From NCBI RefSeq assembly GCF_937920395.1, contig NZ_CALEVF010000239.1, positions 1 through 38,411 on the forward strand: a stretch of DNA of 38,411 nt, in the 5' to 3' direction. Of the stretch, positions 26,069-35,584 are shown piece after piece (the first letter of the stretch is position 1; every line of letters begins with the position of its first letter). Both the position numbers and the translations under genes were made by a program. This stretch comes from an uncultured Clostridium sp. (GTDB lineage Bacteria > Bacillota > Clostridia > Clostridiales > Clostridiaceae). The notes below the pieces were generated by a model that made no database searches, was not told the origin of the DNA, and worked only from the letters and a program-made list of their open reading frames with translations.

Positions 26069-27037
26069 TTATTTAAATAAATGACAAGCTACAGAATGTC
26101 CTGGTTTAATCTCTTTTAGTTCTGGTGTTTCATTTTTGCAACAATCCATAGCATATTTACATCTTTGAATAAATCCACACCCCGGTTTAGTGTTTATTGG
26201 GCTTGGAACTTCACCCTCTAGCATAATCCTATTTTTATTCTTAGATTCAATAGGATCAGCAACGGGAATAGCTGATAATAACGCCTTAGTATATGGATGT
26301 AATGGATCCTCATATAGAACTCCACTTGGAGCAATTTCTACAAGCTTTCCTAGATACATTACGCCAACTCTATCAGATATATGCTTAACCATAGATAAAT
26401 CATGTGCTATAAATAAATAAGTTAAGCCAAGTTCTTTTTGAAGTTTTATTAATAGATTAACAACTTGTGCTTGAATAGAAACATCCAAAGCAGAAATAGG
26501 TTCATCACATACAATAAATTTAGGTTCTATAGCAAGTGCTCTTGCTATTCCTATTCTTTGCCTCTGACCACCAGAAAATTCATGCGGGAATCTAGATGCA
26601 TGCTCCTTATTTAATCCAACCATTTCAAGAACTTTCTGGATTTTTTCTGCTTTCTTCTTTCCAGTATAGAGTTTGTGTATATCTATACCTTCACCTACAA
26701 TATCTCCAACAGTCATTCTAGGGTTTAATGATGCATAAGGATCTTGAAATATTATTTGTGCATGCCTACAAAAGTCACGTTTTGCTTTACCCTTAAGTCC
26801 ATGTATATTTACACCATTAAATATTACTTCTCCTGAAGTTGCTGGATATAGTCCCATTACAGTTCTTCCACACGTGGTTTTACCGCAACCAGATTCACCA
26901 ACAAGTCCTAATGTTTCCCCTTTTTTAATTGTAAAAGAAACGTCATCAACAGCTTTAAGCGTTTCGTTTTTCCCAACTTCAAAATATTTTTTTAAATTTT
27001 TAACTATAATTAAATCTTCACTTTTATTTTCAGCCAT
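26069..27037 (-). CDS. oppF: Oligopeptide ABC transporter ATP-binding protein OppF
   Basis: Second ATPase of the oligopeptide importer, 322 residues, cytoplasmic face of the membrane. Walker A GESGCGKTT (about 45-53), signature FSGGQRQRIGIA, Walker B FIVCDEPISALD, switch His in IAHDLSMV. The C-terminal extension has the CGFIQRCKYAMDCC cysteine pattern and SVACHLF end seen in OppD/OppF-type ATPases. The ATG overlaps the oppD stop (TAATG). Last gene of oppABCDF. Confidence 0.96.
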   Translation of the reverse strand: MAENKSEDLIIVKNLKKYFEVGKNETLKAVDDVSFTIKKGETLGLVGESGCGKTTCGRTVMGLYPATSGEVIFNGVNIHGLKGKAKRDFCRHAQIIFQDPYASLNPRMTVGDIVGEGIDIHKLYTGKKKAEKIQKVLEMVGLNKEHASRFPHEFSGGQRQRIGIARALAIEPKFIVCDEPISALDVSIQAQVVNLLIKLQKELGLTYLFIAHDLSMVKHISDRVGVMYLGKLVEIAPSGVLYEDPLHPYTKALLSAIPVADPIESKNKNRIMLEGEVPSPINTKPGCGFIQRCKYAMDCCKNETPELKEIKPGHSVACHLFK

Positions 27038-28056
27038 TAATTTATACCTCCAATTTCAAAAGGCACTTCTACTTTAGGTGCATTCGGATGTTGTAACCAA
27101 CATAAAGCCTCATGAGTACCCGTAATTATAGTAGCTTCTGGCATTTCTTGTTTACATATTTCCATAGCATATTCACATCTTGGAGCAAATGGACAACCAA
27201 CTGGTGGTTTAACCAAATCAGGTGGAGTTCCCTTGATAGAATACAAATCATCTTTATGACCTGTTTCTAATCTAGGCACCGATTGAAGAAGTGCCCATGT
27301 ATATGGATGTTTCGGATTATAAAATATTTCATCCGTATTTCCTCTCTCAATTATCTTACCTGCATACATAACTTGTATTCTATCTGCGACATCTGCAACT
27401 ACACCTAAATCATGTGTAATCAAGACAACAGCTGTACCCAGTTTATTCTGTAGTTCCTTTATAAGGTCCATTATTTGTGCTTGAATTGTAACATCTAGTG
27501 CAGTTGTAGGTTCATCTGCTACAAGAATTTTAGGAGAACATGCAAGCGCAATAGCAATCATTGCACGTTGCCTCATTCCACCAGAAAATTCATGTGGATA
27601 TTGTTTAACTCTTCTCTCTGCATTTGGAATGTTAACAAGTTTTAACATTTTTATAGCTTCATCCATAGCCTCATGTTTTTTCATATTTCTATGAATTATT
27701 AAACTTTCTGCTATCTGTTTTCCAATAGTCATAGTAGGATTCAAAGAAGTCATAGGATCTTGGAAAATCATGCTGATTTCAGCACCTCTAAAATGCCTTA
27801 ATTCTTCCTCTTTCATTTTTAAAATATCATTACCATTATATAATATTTCAGAACCATCTTTAATCTCACCCGGTGGAGTTTGTATTAATCTCATAAGTGA
27901 TTTAGCTGTTACTGTTTTTCCACAACCAGATTCTCCTACCACCGCAAGAGTTTCACCTTCATTTACTTCAAAGCTTATTCCTCTTACAGATTGAACTTCT
28001 CCAGCATATGTGTGATATGAAACTCGTAAATTTTTAACTTCAAGTAACTTTGTCAT
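27037..28056 (-). CDS. oppD: Oligopeptide ABC transporter ATP-binding protein OppD
   Basis: First ATPase of the importer, 339 residues. Walker A GESGCGKTV, Q-loop MIFQDPMTSLNPTM, signature FSGGMRQRAMIA, Walker B ILVADEPTTALD, switch ITHDLGVVADVAD. The C-terminal cysteine motif CPFAPRCEYAMEIC is typical of the family. Ribosome binding site GGAGGGTTGAGCAC, 14 nt after the oppC stop. Confidence 0.96.
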   Translation of the reverse strand: MTKLLEVKNLRVSYHTYAGEVQSVRGISFEVNEGETLAVVGESGCGKTVTAKSLMRLIQTPPGEIKDGSEILYNGNDILKMKEEELRHFRGAEISMIFQDPMTSLNPTMTIGKQIAESLIIHRNMKKHEAMDEAIKMLKLVNIPNAERRVKQYPHEFSGGMRQRAMIAIALACSPKILVADEPTTALDVTIQAQIMDLIKELQNKLGTAVVLITHDLGVVADVADRIQVMYAGKIIERGNTDEIFYNPKHPYTWALLQSVPRLETGHKDDLYSIKGTPPDLVKPPVGCPFAPRCEYAMEICKQEMPEATIITGTHEALCWLQHPNAPKVEVPFEIGGIN

Positions 28057-28070
28057 GTGCTCAACCCTCC

Positions 28071-28988
28071 TTACTGTCTAAGTTTTGGATCAAGAGCATC
28101 TCTTAAACCATCACCAAGTAAATTAAATGCTAACATTGTTATACTTATTGCTATTGCTGGAAATATGAATTCAGAAGGGCGGAACATCATCTGACTTTGA
28201 CCAGCAAAAATTAATGCTCCCCAACTAGTTTTAGGGGATTGGATACCAAGCCCAAGAAAGCTTAGAAATGCTTCATCAAAAATAAAAGCTGGTATATCCA
28301 TAGACATATAAACAAGTATAACTCCAATTGTATTAGGAATTAAATGTTTTGCGATAATTCTAGTTGGACTAGCACCTAGTGCTCTAGCAGCTAAAACATA
28401 TTCAGATTCTTTTAGTTGCATAACCTGTCCTCTTATCAAACGAGCAATACCTGTCCATCCAGTAATACAAAGCGCAATAATTATTGTTCCCTCTCCTGCT
28501 GGCAATACTAGTAACAATAAAATAACAACAATAAGATATGGAACGCTTACAATTACTTCAACTATTCTCATAAGTATTGTGTCAACCATGCCACCAAAAT
28601 AACCACATATACCACCATATACACATCCAACAAGAAGTTCAATTAATGTACCTATAAAACCAATTCTTAAAGATACTCTTGCACCCATCCATAATCTTGC
28701 AAACATATCTCTTCCTAAATTATCAGTTCCAAACCAATGTTTTGCCATTGGTCCTTTATCTAAAAGGTCATAATTTTGAGTTTGATAATTAACAGATGAA
28801 ATCATTGGTCCAATAATTGACATAATTATAACTACTATCAAAAGTACCATAGAAACCATGGCAACCTTATTTTTCTTAAGTCTTCTCCATGCATCTTGCC
28901 AATAACTTACATTAGGCCTTACCATAACATCTAAATCTTTCTTCGAATACCCTATAATATTAAATAAATCTTTGCTATATTTTTTCAT
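28071..28988 (-). CDS. oppC: Oligopeptide ABC transporter permease OppC
   Basis: Inner permease, 305 residues, six or so membrane helices beginning near residue 43. The DPP/OppC-type N-terminal extension (YWQDAWRRLKKNKVAM) is present, then HWFGTDNLGRDMFARLWMGARVSL and the cytoplasmic EAA loop AARALGASPTRIIAKHLIPN that contacts an ATPase. Ribosome binding site AAGGAGAGAAGGC. 11 nt after oppB. Confidence 0.96.
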   Translation of the reverse strand: MKKYSKDLFNIIGYSKKDLDVMVRPNVSYWQDAWRRLKKNKVAMVSMVLLIVVIIMSIIGPMISSVNYQTQNYDLLDKGPMAKHWFGTDNLGRDMFARLWMGARVSLRIGFIGTLIELLVGCVYGGICGYFGGMVDTILMRIVEVIVSVPYLIVVILLLLVLPAGEGTIIIALCITGWTGIARLIRGQVMQLKESEYVLAARALGASPTRIIAKHLIPNTIGVILVYMSMDIPAFIFDEAFLSFLGLGIQSPKTSWGALIFAGQSQMMFRPSEFIFPAIAISITMLAFNLLGDGLRDALDPKLRQ

Positions 28989-28999
28989 GCCTTCTCTCC

Positions 29000-29950
29000 T
29001 TACCCTTTCCTTTGAGTTAATTTAATTCTAGGATCAACTAAAACGTAAACTATATCTACAATAAGTAAAGAAACAATGTACAAGAAAGCAAAAAACACAG
29101 TTAATGACATTACTACAGTATAATCTCTATTAGAAATTGCAGAAACTAACTCTCTACCTAGTCCTGGCACACTGAATATACTCTCTACAACTAAAGAACC
29201 TGTGATTACATATGCTATTCTAGGTCCTATCATTGTAACTACTGGTAATATGGCATTTCTTATAATATGTTTCCATACTAAAGATAACTTACCAACCCCT
29301 TTTGACTTTGCAGTCAAAACATAGTCTTGATTAATTACTTCAAGTACTGAAGTTCTCATAAACCTTGCATTTGATGCAAGACCCGCCATTGCAAGTGCTA
29401 TCGATGGCAATAATGAATATCTATATATATTGAATAGACTGCTATCAGACCATCCCGCTATTTTCAAACCAAATTTTGCACCTAGTCCATATTGTAAAAG
29501 GATTGCTAAAACAAAGCCTGGAACACAAACCCCAATAAGCGCTATAAATATTACGGTATAATCTACCCATGTATTCCTCTTAAACGCCGCAATTATACCT
29601 AAAGTTATTCCGAAAATAATTCCTATTCCTACTGCTTGAAGAGCTAATCTTAATGAAACTGGAAACTCTTTTGAAATAATATCATTTACTTTTTGACCTG
29701 GATAATGTATTGACATTCCTAGGTCCCCGTGTACTAAATTCTTAATATATGTACCATATCTTACATACTCTGGTTGATCTAGTTGATACTTTTTCATAAT
29801 TTCTGCAGCTACTTTTTTATCAAGAACTTTACCTGCTGAAGCAGATATAGGATCTCCTGGTATAGCATTTATTAGAACAAAAGTAATAGTCGCAACAACC
29901 CAAAGTGTAATGATCATATAGCCAATCCTCTTTATTATATATTTAGCCAT
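29000..29950 (-). CDS. oppB: Oligopeptide ABC transporter permease OppB
   Basis: Partner permease of OppC, 316 residues with six predicted helices. Family features: MAKYIIKRIGYMIITLWVV start, INAIPGDP, and the EAA loop TAKSKGVGKLSLVWKHIIRN. Start: the ATG before GCTAAATAT, with AGGAGGAGAAATTTGT upstream; an ATG seven codons earlier lies in front of that site and is not used. Hairpin-separated from oppA. Confidence 0.95.
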   Translation of the reverse strand: MAKYIIKRIGYMIITLWVVATITFVLINAIPGDPISASAGKVLDKKVAAEIMKKYQLDQPEYVRYGTYIKNLVHGDLGMSIHYPGQKVNDIISKEFPVSLRLALQAVGIGIIFGITLGIIAAFKRNTWVDYTVIFIALIGVCVPGFVLAILLQYGLGAKFGLKIAGWSDSSLFNIYRYSLLPSIALAMAGLASNARFMRTSVLEVINQDYVLTAKSKGVGKLSLVWKHIIRNAILPVVTMIGPRIAYVITGSLVVESIFSVPGLGRELVSAISNRDYTVVMSLTVFFAFLYIVSLLIVDIVYVLVDPRIKLTQRKG

Positions 29951-29978
29951 ACAAATTTCTCCTCCTGTCATAAAATTA

Positions 29979-30009
29979 CTGCAACAAAGCCTAATTGACT
30001 CTGTTGCAG
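29979..30009 (-). terminator. Intercistronic hairpin between oppA and oppB
   Basis: Minus strand CTGCAACA ... TGTTGCAG (8-bp stem, 15-nt loop) followed by TAATTTTAT. In similar operons such a hairpin lets the binding protein be made in excess over the membrane parts, by partial termination or by protecting the oppA message. The effect here is inferred. Confidence 0.65.
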
Positions 30010-30032
30010 CATTTAATTAAAATATAATGCTA

Positions 30033-31709
30033 CTATTTACCTGAAATATATGCTGTTTTAAGGTCATAGTATCCACCAAATATTGGTACATACATTCCTT
30101 TTAAATAAGTCTGCATGAATGAATCAACTTGTTTGTAGTAGTATGGAGAAACTGCAGCATCTTTAGCTACAAGAAGATCTTCTGCTTGTTTAAATATAGC
30201 TACCCTTTTCTTAGAATCTAATTCTGTTTTTCCTTTTTCAACTAGAGCATCATATGCTGGGTTATTATATTTACCATTGTTATTTCCATTTTTCGATGTA
30301 AATATATTAAAGAAAGAAATAACATCATTATAATCAGCACCCCAACCACCAGAGCAAAGATCAAATTGACCAAGTGATCTAGCTTTAAAATATGAAGGAG
30401 AATCTACTGCATAGGTGATTGAAACATTTATTCCAAGATTTTTCTTATATTGAGATTGAATAAATTGAGCTTGAGCTGTTGTTATTGAAGTTGCTTTTCC
30501 CATTAATAACTTTAAAGTAACCTTTGATGGATCTGAACTTAAACCCGCTTCTTTTAATCCCGCAGCTAAAAGTGTTTTTGGATCATCTTTAACAGTTTTT
30601 AATGCTTCTGGTACTACTTTTCTAAACTCTTCATTACCAACCATTATCTTACTAGGAACTATACCCTCAGCAACATAATGTTTTTTAAATACTGTATTTA
30701 TTTGAACTTGTCTATCATAAGCAAGTGATAGAGCTAATCTTAGCTTAGCATTTGATAATGCTTTTGTTTTATTATTAAATATAAAGTAATATACTGATGG
30801 ATCGTTACCCTTCAAATAAGAAATATCACCTGCTGCCGCTTTAGCTTGTAGTGGTTTAAGGTAATCTGTAGCTCCTACAATCATATCAAGTTCTTGAGCA
30901 GCAAACATCTTGTTATAAGTAGCTGGTTCATCAATTACCTGAGCATTAACTGTTGTTAATTTAACATTTGTTGCATCCCAATAGTTTGCATTTTTTGTAT
31001 AAACAACTTTAGCACTCTTTACATGATCTGAAACTATAAATGGTCCATTATAAGCCATTCCTTTAAAATCTTGACCATATTGGTCTCCTAATTTTTTAAC
31101 TATATCTTCTCTTTGTGGAACTAATCCTTTAAAATTCAATGTAGTTTCAAAATAAGCACTTGGTGATTTAAGTGTAACCTCAAATGTATTGTCATCAATA
31201 GCTTTAACTCCCAAATCGCTTGGTTTAGCTACTCCTGTTTCTGTTGCGCCCTTAACCCCCATTTCATTAAGAAATCCAAGATAATCTTGACTTATTTTTG
31301 GATTAGCAAGCCTTTGCCATCCGTATACATAATCTTGAGCTCTAACTGCCTTTCCATCAGACCACTTACTAGCTCTTATATGGAAAGTGTAAACTTTATG
31401 GTCAGCACTAATTGTCATCTTATCAGCACCTGCAAGAATACTTACAACCTTACCGTCCTTTGATACTTCTCTCATTAGTCCTTCATCAACATTTGTAAGT
31501 GTAGTAAATGATTCCATGTCACTTATTACTGCTGGATCGAGTGATGTGTAATCATACCCTAAAATGTTTGCTGTTTGATCAGCATCAAGTTTCGCTGTTG
31601 TTGATTTTGTAGTACTTGCACTATCTCCACTTTTCGCTCCGCAACCTACTAATGCCACACTTAACACTAAGACTACAATAAGTACTGAAACAATCTTCTT
31701 ACTTTTCAT
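30033..31709 (-). CDS. oppA: Oligopeptide-binding lipoprotein OppA
   Basis: Substrate-binding lipoprotein of the importer, 558 residues, SBP_bac_5 family. Lipoprotein signal: basic MKSKK, hydrophobic IVSVLIVVLVLSVALV, lipobox LVGC with Cys at about residue 24, then a serine/threonine-rich linker. The body contains WSDGKAVRAQDYVYGWQRLANP, AYDRQVQINTVFKKHYVAEG and GGWGADYNDVISFFNIF. The start has a very strong AAGGGGGGATTTTTA site; 28 further open codons upstream lack one. First gene of oppABCDF. Confidence 0.96.
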   Translation of the reverse strand: MKSKKIVSVLIVVLVLSVALVGCGAKSGDSASTTKSTTAKLDADQTANILGYDYTSLDPAVISDMESFTTLTNVDEGLMREVSKDGKVVSILAGADKMTISADHKVYTFHIRASKWSDGKAVRAQDYVYGWQRLANPKISQDYLGFLNEMGVKGATETGVAKPSDLGVKAIDDNTFEVTLKSPSAYFETTLNFKGLVPQREDIVKKLGDQYGQDFKGMAYNGPFIVSDHVKSAKVVYTKNANYWDATNVKLTTVNAQVIDEPATYNKMFAAQELDMIVGATDYLKPLQAKAAAGDISYLKGNDPSVYYFIFNNKTKALSNAKLRLALSLAYDRQVQINTVFKKHYVAEGIVPSKIMVGNEEFRKVVPEALKTVKDDPKTLLAAGLKEAGLSSDPSKVTLKLLMGKATSITTAQAQFIQSQYKKNLGINVSITYAVDSPSYFKARSLGQFDLCSGGWGADYNDVISFFNIFTSKNGNNNGKYNNPAYDALVEKGKTELDSKKRVAIFKQAEDLLVAKDAAVSPYYYKQVDSFMQTYLKGMYVPIFGGYYDLKTAYISGK

Positions 31710-31945
31710 TAAAAATCCCCCCTTAATTAATAAATAATTACTTCTAACTAAATGAATATCCTTCTCAAGAAAATTACAGAAAAAGAGTACCAAATTTAGC
31801 TTCTCATACTCTAAAAAATCTACTTACATTAAAAATATTCATTGAAATGCAAATTTAGGTTGTCGAGCTCCGTACGTCACTTAATTCTATAATTTGAATG
31901 TGAAGCAAATTAATTATTTAATTTTTGTAATATTTAATATTATTA
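31710..31945 (-). promoter_or_regulatory. oppA leader with possible attenuator
   Basis: About 230 nt between the promoter and oppA. AGAGTA and TACTCT (31784-31812 area) form a 6-bp stem with a 17-nt loop followed by TTTTTCTGT on the minus strand, a weak terminator-like structure. TAAATTT in its loop is repeated upstream (CCTAAATTTGC), which could allow an alternative fold. No known riboswitch class was recognised. Confidence 0.35.
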
Positions 31946-31947
31946 GA

Positions 31948-31976
31948 ATAATAGCAAACAAATAAATAAATGTCAA
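31948..31976 (-). promoter_or_regulatory. Sigma-A promoter of the opp operon
   Basis: Perfect TTGACA (31971-31976), 17-nt spacer and TATTAT (31948-31953) on the minus strand. The upstream region to 32340 is A+T-rich with no gene; a 9-bp perfect stem TTCAATATT/AATATTGAA followed by TTTTT (plus strand) lies at 32254-32288. Confidence 0.82.
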
Positions 31977-32339
31977 TGCAATATTTTTAATTTAATATCA
32001 TATCTCTTCATATTATTTATAGTTTGTTTGTATATTATTTCTACTTTATTCATATTACTTATATATTATGCATAAAAAAATTATTTAATAATGTTTATGT
32101 GTATTTTTATTCAATTGCATATTAGATAATACTAAATTTAATACTCCTTATTCCATATTACTATATATAAATTAAGTAAGAACTTTATACTTATTTATTA
32201 TTGTTAATATCTTTCATAAGTTTCAAAGTCATGAATCTTTTGTAATCAATATTTTCAATATTCTTTTTTTTAAAAATATTGAATTTTTCCATTCAAAACT
32301 ATATTTTTTAGTATAACCTTATATCTTTCTTACTACAAC

Positions 32340-32378
32340 AAAAAAATATAAAATAGACATTACTTGAATGTCTATTCT
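32340..32378 (-). terminator. Terminator of valS
   Basis: Minus strand AATAGACATT CAAGT AATGTCTATT then TTATATTTTTTT, about 50 nt past the valS stop. Confidence 0.85.
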
Positions 32379-32429
32379 ATATTTAGCAGTTCTCTCTATA
32401 AAAATATATGTTAATTTTAATATAAGATT

Positions 32430-35072
32430 TTACTTCAAATTTTCTATACTTAAAATTACTGCATTATACATTTCCTTATATTTTTCACCTTTCGCTTTCT
32501 CCTCATCTACTACTTCAACTGGAGCTTTAGCTGTGAATCTTTCATTACAAAGCTTTTTCTCTACCCTATCTATTTCTTTTTTAAGTTTATCTTTTTCTTT
32601 ATTTAATCTTTCTAATTCTTTTTCTAAATCTACAAGTTCAAGTAATGGCATATATATTTCAGCACCTTTAGTAACTACTGTAACTACATTTTCAGGTGAT
32701 TGTGATTTAGATTGTAAAAACTTAACTTCGCTTGCTGATGCAAGTTTTTGAAAATATACCATACCTTCTTCAAATGCTTCTTTTGCTTCTATGGCATATA
32801 TAAACACTTTGGCTTTTCTTGAAGGCGCTACATTCATTCCTACCCTAGCATTTCTTACGTCTTTTATTGCTTCTATAATATAGTTCATTTTTTCTTCTGA
32901 TTTTTCGTCTTTAAGAGACTCATCAAATTCAGGCCATTTAGAGATTGTTATGGATTCATATTCATTATCTAAATGAGTATAAATTTCTTCTGTTATAAAC
33001 GGCATAACTGGGTGAAGCAATTTAAGTCCTGTTTTAAGTACCTTATTAAGTATATTTAATACTACACCTTTAGCCTCACAATCCTGCGCATATAATACTG
33101 GTTTAACAAGTTCAATATACCAATCACAGAATTCTGTCCACATAAAATCATGAGTCTTTTGAAGTGCTATTCCAATTTCATATTTCTCAATATTTTCTGT
33201 AACTTCTTTAGTCACAGTATTCATTCTTGATAATATCCACTTATCTGCAACTGTGTAGTTTTTACTCTCTTTATATTTAGCCATTAATTCCTCGTTATTG
33301 TTCATCATAACAAATCTAGATGCATTCCAAATTTTATTAGCAAAATTTCTTGCTGCCTCAACTCTTGACTCATAAAATCTTATATCACTTCCTGGTGAAT
33401 TTCCTGTTGCAAGTGAAAATCTTAATGCATCTGCTCCATATTGGTCTATTACATCCAGTGGATCAATACCGTTTCCTAAAGACTTAGACATCTTTCTACC
33501 TTGATCATCACGAACCATACCGTGCATTACTACTGTTTCAAATGGTACTTCCCCTAAATTATATATTCCTGAAAAAATCATTCTTGCAACCCAGAAGAAT
33601 ATAATATCATATCCCGTTACTAAAACGCTTGTTGGATAAAATTGTTTGAGATCTTCTGTATTATTTGGCCAACCAAGTGTTGAAAAAGGCCATAATGCTG
33701 AGCTAAACCAAGTATCAAGTACATCTTTGTCTTGGTTAAGATTTGTACTATTACATTTGCTGCAGTTTGTTGGAGCGTTAACTGTTACTATAACTTCTCC
33801 ACAATCTTTACAATACCATACTGGAATTCTATGACCCCACCATAATTGCCTTGATATACACCAATCTTGAATGTTCTCCATCCAATTAAAGTATGTCTTT
33901 TCAAACCTTTCAGGGACAAACTTGGTTTTCTTTTCCCTTACCGCATCGATTGCTGGCTTTGCAAGAGATTCCATTTTAACGTACCATTGCTCAGATAACA
34001 TTGGCTCTACAGTTGTTTTACATCTATCGTGAGTACCTACATTATGAGCATGGTCTTTTATTTTAACAAGTAGACCAGCCTTATCTAAATCTTCTACCAT
34101 TACCTTTCTTGCCTCATATCTATCGAGACCTGAATATTTTCCGTAACCTTCACAAATAGCTGCATTTTCATTTAAAACTACTATTTCTGCTAGGTTATGT
34201 CTTTTGCCTATTTGGTAATCATTAGGATCATGTGCTGGAGTAATTTTAACAGCTCCTGTTCCAAACTCTATATCAACATAATCATCTGCAACTATTGGTA
34301 TTTCTCTGTTTACTAGTGGAAGCATTATTGTTTTGCCCACTAAGTGCGTATAACGAGGATCTTTAGGATTTACTGCAACAGCTGTATCTCCAAGCATAGT
34401 TTCTGGCCTTGTAGTAGCTATTTCTAAAAATTTGTCAGTTCCTACTATTGGATATTTTATATGCCAAAAATGACCCTCTTGTTCTTCAAACACTATTTCA
34501 GCATCTGAAATTGCTGTCATGCATTTAGGACACCAGTTAGTTATTCTATTTCCCTTATAAATAAGTCCATCATTATATAATTTAACAAAAACTTCTCTTA
34601 CTGCATGATTTAGATTTTCATCCATAGTAAAACTTTCACGGGTAAAATCAACAGAGCATCCCATTTTTCTTATTTGACCTCTAATTTTTGCTCTATACTC
34701 ATTAGTCCAATCCCATACTTTTTCAAGGAAAGCCTCTCTTCCCATTTCTTTTTTCTTAAGACCTTGTTTTAAGAGTTCATTTTCAACCTTAACTTCTGTT
34801 GCAATACTAGCATGATCCTCACCTGGAAGCCACAATGTGTTATACCCTTGCATTCTTTTAGTTCTTATTAAAATATCTTGAAGAGTATTATCAAGAGCAT
34901 GACCTAAATGTAATTTTCCTGTAATATTTGGTGGTGGCATTACAATTGTGAACGGTTTTTTATCTTTATCAACTTTTGGTGTAAAAAAACCTTTTTCTTC
35001 CCACCATGCATAAAGTCTTTCTTCAAAGTCTTTCGGATTATAATTTTTATCAATATTTTTATTTTCTTCCAT
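32430..35072 (-). CDS. valS: Valine--tRNA ligase
   Basis: Class Ia synthetase charging tRNA-Val, with editing of threonine. 880 residues, normal for Firmicutes. ATP-binding motif 1 is [15 protein letters not shown] (HIGH variant HLGH) near 50, and motif 2 is [11 protein letters not shown] near 525. Between them lies the editing domain ([21 protein letters not shown]). The anticodon-binding helices follow, and the C-terminal coiled coil begins [21 protein letters not shown] CxxC pair (CKDCGE...CSKCNS) suggests a zinc site. Ribosome binding site TAGGAGGAGTTAAT. Single gene behind a Val T-box leader. Confidence 0.97.
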   Translation of the reverse strand: MEENKNIDKNYNPKDFEERLYAWWEEKGFFTPKVDKDKKPFTIVMPPPNITGKLHLGHALDNTLQDILIRTKRMQGYNTLWLPGEDHASIATEVKVENELLKQGLKKKEMGREAFLEKVWDWTNEYRAKIRGQIRKMGCSVDFTRESFTMDENLNHAVREVFVKLYNDGLIYKGNRITNWCPKCMTAISDAEIVFEEQEGHFWHIKYPIVGTDKFLEIATTRPETMLGDTAVAVNPKDPRYTHLVGKTIMLPLVNREIPIVADDYVDIEFGTGAVKITPAHDPNDYQIGKRHNLAEIVVLNENAAICEGYGKYSGLDRYEARKVMVEDLDKAGLLVKIKDHAHNVGTHDRCKTTVEPMLSEQWYVKMESLAKPAIDAVREKKTKFVPERFEKTYFNWMENIQDWCISRQLWWGHRIPVWYCKDCGEVIVTVNAPTNCSKCNSTNLNQDKDVLDTWFSSALWPFSTLGWPNNTEDLKQFYPTSVLVTGYDIIFFWVARMIFSGIYNLGEVPFETVVMHGMVRDDQGRKMSKSLGNGIDPLDVIDQYGADALRFSLATGNSPGSDIRFYESRVEAARNFANKIWNASRFVMMNNNEELMAKYKESKNYTVADKWILSRMNTVTKEVTENIEKYEIGIALQKTHDFMWTEFCDWYIELVKPVLYAQDCEAKGVVLNILNKVLKTGLKLLHPVMPFITEEIYTHLDNEYESITISKWPEFDESLKDEKSEEKMNYIIEAIKDVRNARVGMNVAPSRKAKVFIYAIEAKEAFEEGMVYFQKLASASEVKFLQSKSQSPENVVTVVTKGAEIYMPLLELVDLEKELERLNKEKDKLKKEIDRVEKKLCNERFTAKAPVEVVDEEKAKGEKYKEMYNAVILSIENLK

Positions 35073-35124
35073 ATTAACTCCTCCTAAATATATTTACCAA
35101 ATTGATTTTTTAGCTCCAATTTTT

Positions 35125-35395
35125 AGACAATAAAAAAAGAGCCTTCGTCTGTAAAAGGACGAAAAGCTCCGCGGTACCACCTTTTTTCCTACAAAATTGC
35201 AGGCTCTTTATAATTTAACGATTAAGAAAACCGTCTTATACCCTCTATTCATAAATACATGAATGTGGCAAAGAAACTCCGAAGCAACCTTCAAGGTTTT
35301 TCATATAAAAGATCTTACAGCCTATGGATCTTTCTCTCTTAATACTAATTTCCTTTACTCCTCTTCATCTAAGCTTTTATATATTTTATTAATAT
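35125..35395 (-). promoter_or_regulatory. T-box leader of valS
   Basis: Minus strand T-box core AGGTGGTACCGCGG (35169-35182) followed by a terminator, GAGC..CGTC and GACG..GCTC arms plus seven T (35131-35166). Upstream, the stem I part shows AAGAGAG and CCATAGGCTGTAAG loops typical for the class. The Val specifier is probably GTT in AAGGTTGCTTC (about 35282-35293), which is less certain than the class call. Confidence 0.9.
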
Positions 35396-35444
35396 ATTAT
35401 GTATTTGTTATACTCATTATACAATATATTATGTATTTGTTATA
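35391..35444. repeat. 22-bp direct repeat in the valS leader
   Basis: Two identical 22-bp copies (35391-35412 and 35423-35444) starting AATATATTATG and ending TTTGTTATA, 10 nt apart. They lie between the valS promoter and stem I of the T-box. No similar copy was noticed elsewhere in the window. Confidence 0.8.
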
Positions 35445-35459
35445 TAGTATTTAATTTTT

Positions 35460-35487
35460 ATTATACCTTTTAATTTTTATATGTCAA
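35460..35487 (-). promoter_or_regulatory. Sigma-A promoter of valS
   Basis: Perfect TTGACA (35482-35487), 16-nt spacer and a perfect TATAAT (35460-35465) on the minus strand. It would put about 60 nt, including the direct repeats, before stem I of the T-box. Confidence 0.75.
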
Positions 35488-35584
35488 GATATTAAATTTA
35501 CACCTTAACTTAAATATAAAATGTCACATTTACATTGTTTTTCATATTATATAATCATAACTACTATATAATATGGAGGTATCT

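Noticed and set aside
35391..35444. CRISPR-like array
   Set aside because: Only two repeats, a 10-nt spacer and no cas genes; it is a local direct repeat.
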